From assembly GCF_014200175.1 (NCBI RefSeq), contig NZ_JACHBD010000007.1, positions 124,001 to 188,000 on the forward strand: DNA of 64,000 nucleotides, read 5' to 3'. Within the stretch, counting starts at the first letter, position 1. Every line of letters begins with the position of its first letter. The notes beneath the pieces were generated by a model, which saw nothing but the letters and a program-made list of their open reading frames with translations, was not told where the DNA came from and did not search any database. The translations under genes and the position numbers were made by a program. Below are positions 63,622 to 64,000 of the stretch, in pieces. This DNA is from Rhizobium lentis. GTDB lineage: Bacteria; Pseudomonadota; Alphaproteobacteria; Rhizobiales; Rhizobiaceae.

Positions 63622-63993
63622 ATGGCACTGAAAATTCGTCTCGCCCGCGGTGGCTCCAAGAAGCGTCCGTACTACCACGTCGTTCTCGCCGATGCGCGCA
63701 GCCCGCGTGACGGCCGCTTCCTCGAAAACCTCGGTTCCTGGAACCCGATGCTCGCCAAGGACGACGAGAAGCGCGTTCAGCTGAATGCCGAGCGCATCAA
63801 GCACTGGCTCGATAACGGCGCCCAGCCGACCGACCGCGTTCTGCGCTTCCTCGATGAAGCTGGCGTTGCCAAGCGCGAAGCCAAGAACAACCCGGTCAAG
63901 GCAAAGCCCGGCAAGCGCGCCCAAGAACGCGCCGCTGAAAAGGCGCAGAAGGCCGCTGACGCCGCCGCTGCTGCTGCCGACGCTGCGGAATAA
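63622..63993 (+). CDS. rpsP: 30S ribosomal protein S16
   Basis: 123 residues. [35 protein letters not shown] (part of the N-terminus) and [26 protein letters not shown] sequence ([18 protein letters not shown]) are standard S16. The C-terminus is a Lys/Ala-rich extension ([21 protein letters not shown]) typical of alphaproteobacteria. AAGGAGTAAAGAAC precedes the ATG. It should lead into rimM-trmD-rplS beyond the right edge. Confidence 0.97.
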   Translation: MALKIRLARGGSKKRPYYHVVLADARSPRDGRFLENLGSWNPMLAKDDEKRVQLNAERIKHWLDNGAQPTDRVLRFLDEAGVAKREAKNNPVKAKPGKRAQERAAEKAQKAADAAAAAADAAE

Positions 63994-64000
63994 TCGGGAC

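Noticed and set aside
1..64000. tRNA or rRNA genes and insertion sequences
   Set aside because: I looked for T-loop GGTTCGAATC-like segments, rRNA blocks and transposase motifs and found none. A tRNAscan-SE or IS search would be decisive.

Overview
The window looks like chromosomal DNA of a fast-growing rhizobium, most likely of the Rhizobium etli / leguminosarum group. It is GC-rich and densely coded. Gene order is typically rhizobial: sdhCDAB beside an Inh/Omp19-type lipoprotein, hemC-hemD-mitofilin-hemY, acnA divergent from ccmABCDG, dapF-mtaB-ftsY, and ffh-chorismate mutase-rpsP. Family content (IalB, DUF2794, DUF2585, DUF1223) and dispersed rhizobial repeats agree. The species call is from recognition, not from a database search. 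I saw no rRNA, tRNA, CRISPR array, insertion sequence or prophage.

Layout. 1-4.4 kb: start of a ZapE/AFG1-like ATPase, a lipoprotein inhibitor and the succinate dehydrogenase operon, all on the minus strand. 4.8-8.8 kb: a secreted protein with a CtrA-type box, then the minus-strand operon tsaD-gpsA-yciI-EVE-methyltransferase. 8.9-14.8 kb: plus-strand hemC, hemD, mitofilin-like protein, hemY, TerB-like protein and a glutamine amidotransferase. 14.8-23.6 kb: MFS exporter, YggT/DUF167 pair, ppa, acetyltransferase, typA, an M3 peptidase, a second small CtrA-box gene and a LysE exporter. 23.6-31.8 kb is the most accessory-like part: DUF6130 protein, an Ohr paralogue without its peroxidatic cysteine, DUF2798 protein, a LysR regulator with a divergent EamA transporter, a three-gene cluster (Nudix-fold regulator, vWA protein, divergent adenylosuccinate-synthetase paralogue), and an MscS channel. 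32-40 kb: argG, SDR, LysE, a three-gene ABC importer, rlmN, IalB. 40-48 kb: a frameshifted ECF sigma-factor pseudogene, DUF1232, phhB, phosphatase, thpR, the TesA/YbbA/YbbP trio and a BAX-inhibitor gene behind a ybhL-type leader. 48-55.8 kb: acetyltransferase, DUF2794, DUF1223, acnA and ccmABCDG. 55.8-64 kb: DUF2585, yciB, ftsY, mtaB, dapF, then ffh, chorismate mutase and rpsP.

Functional themes. Respiration and haem use dominate: succinate dehydrogenase and aconitase feed the TCA cycle, hemC/hemD make the tetrapyrrole ring, and CcmABCDG moves haem and reduces apocytochrome for cytochrome c maturation. The mitofilin-like gene lies between hemD and hemY, as reported for other alphaproteobacteria. 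Both protein partners of the signal recognition particle pathway (Ffh and FtsY) are present about 3 kb apart.

The best candidates for something new are: (i) the Nudix-regulator/vWA/PurA-like cluster, with five phased heptamer repeats in its divergent promoter; (ii) two copies of a palindromic repeat read in frame inside ftsY; (iii) the Ohr paralogue in which the peroxidatic Cys is Arg; (iv) the ECF sigma pseudogene with six frame switches; and (v) two small genes of unknown function with nearly identical CtrA-type boxes.
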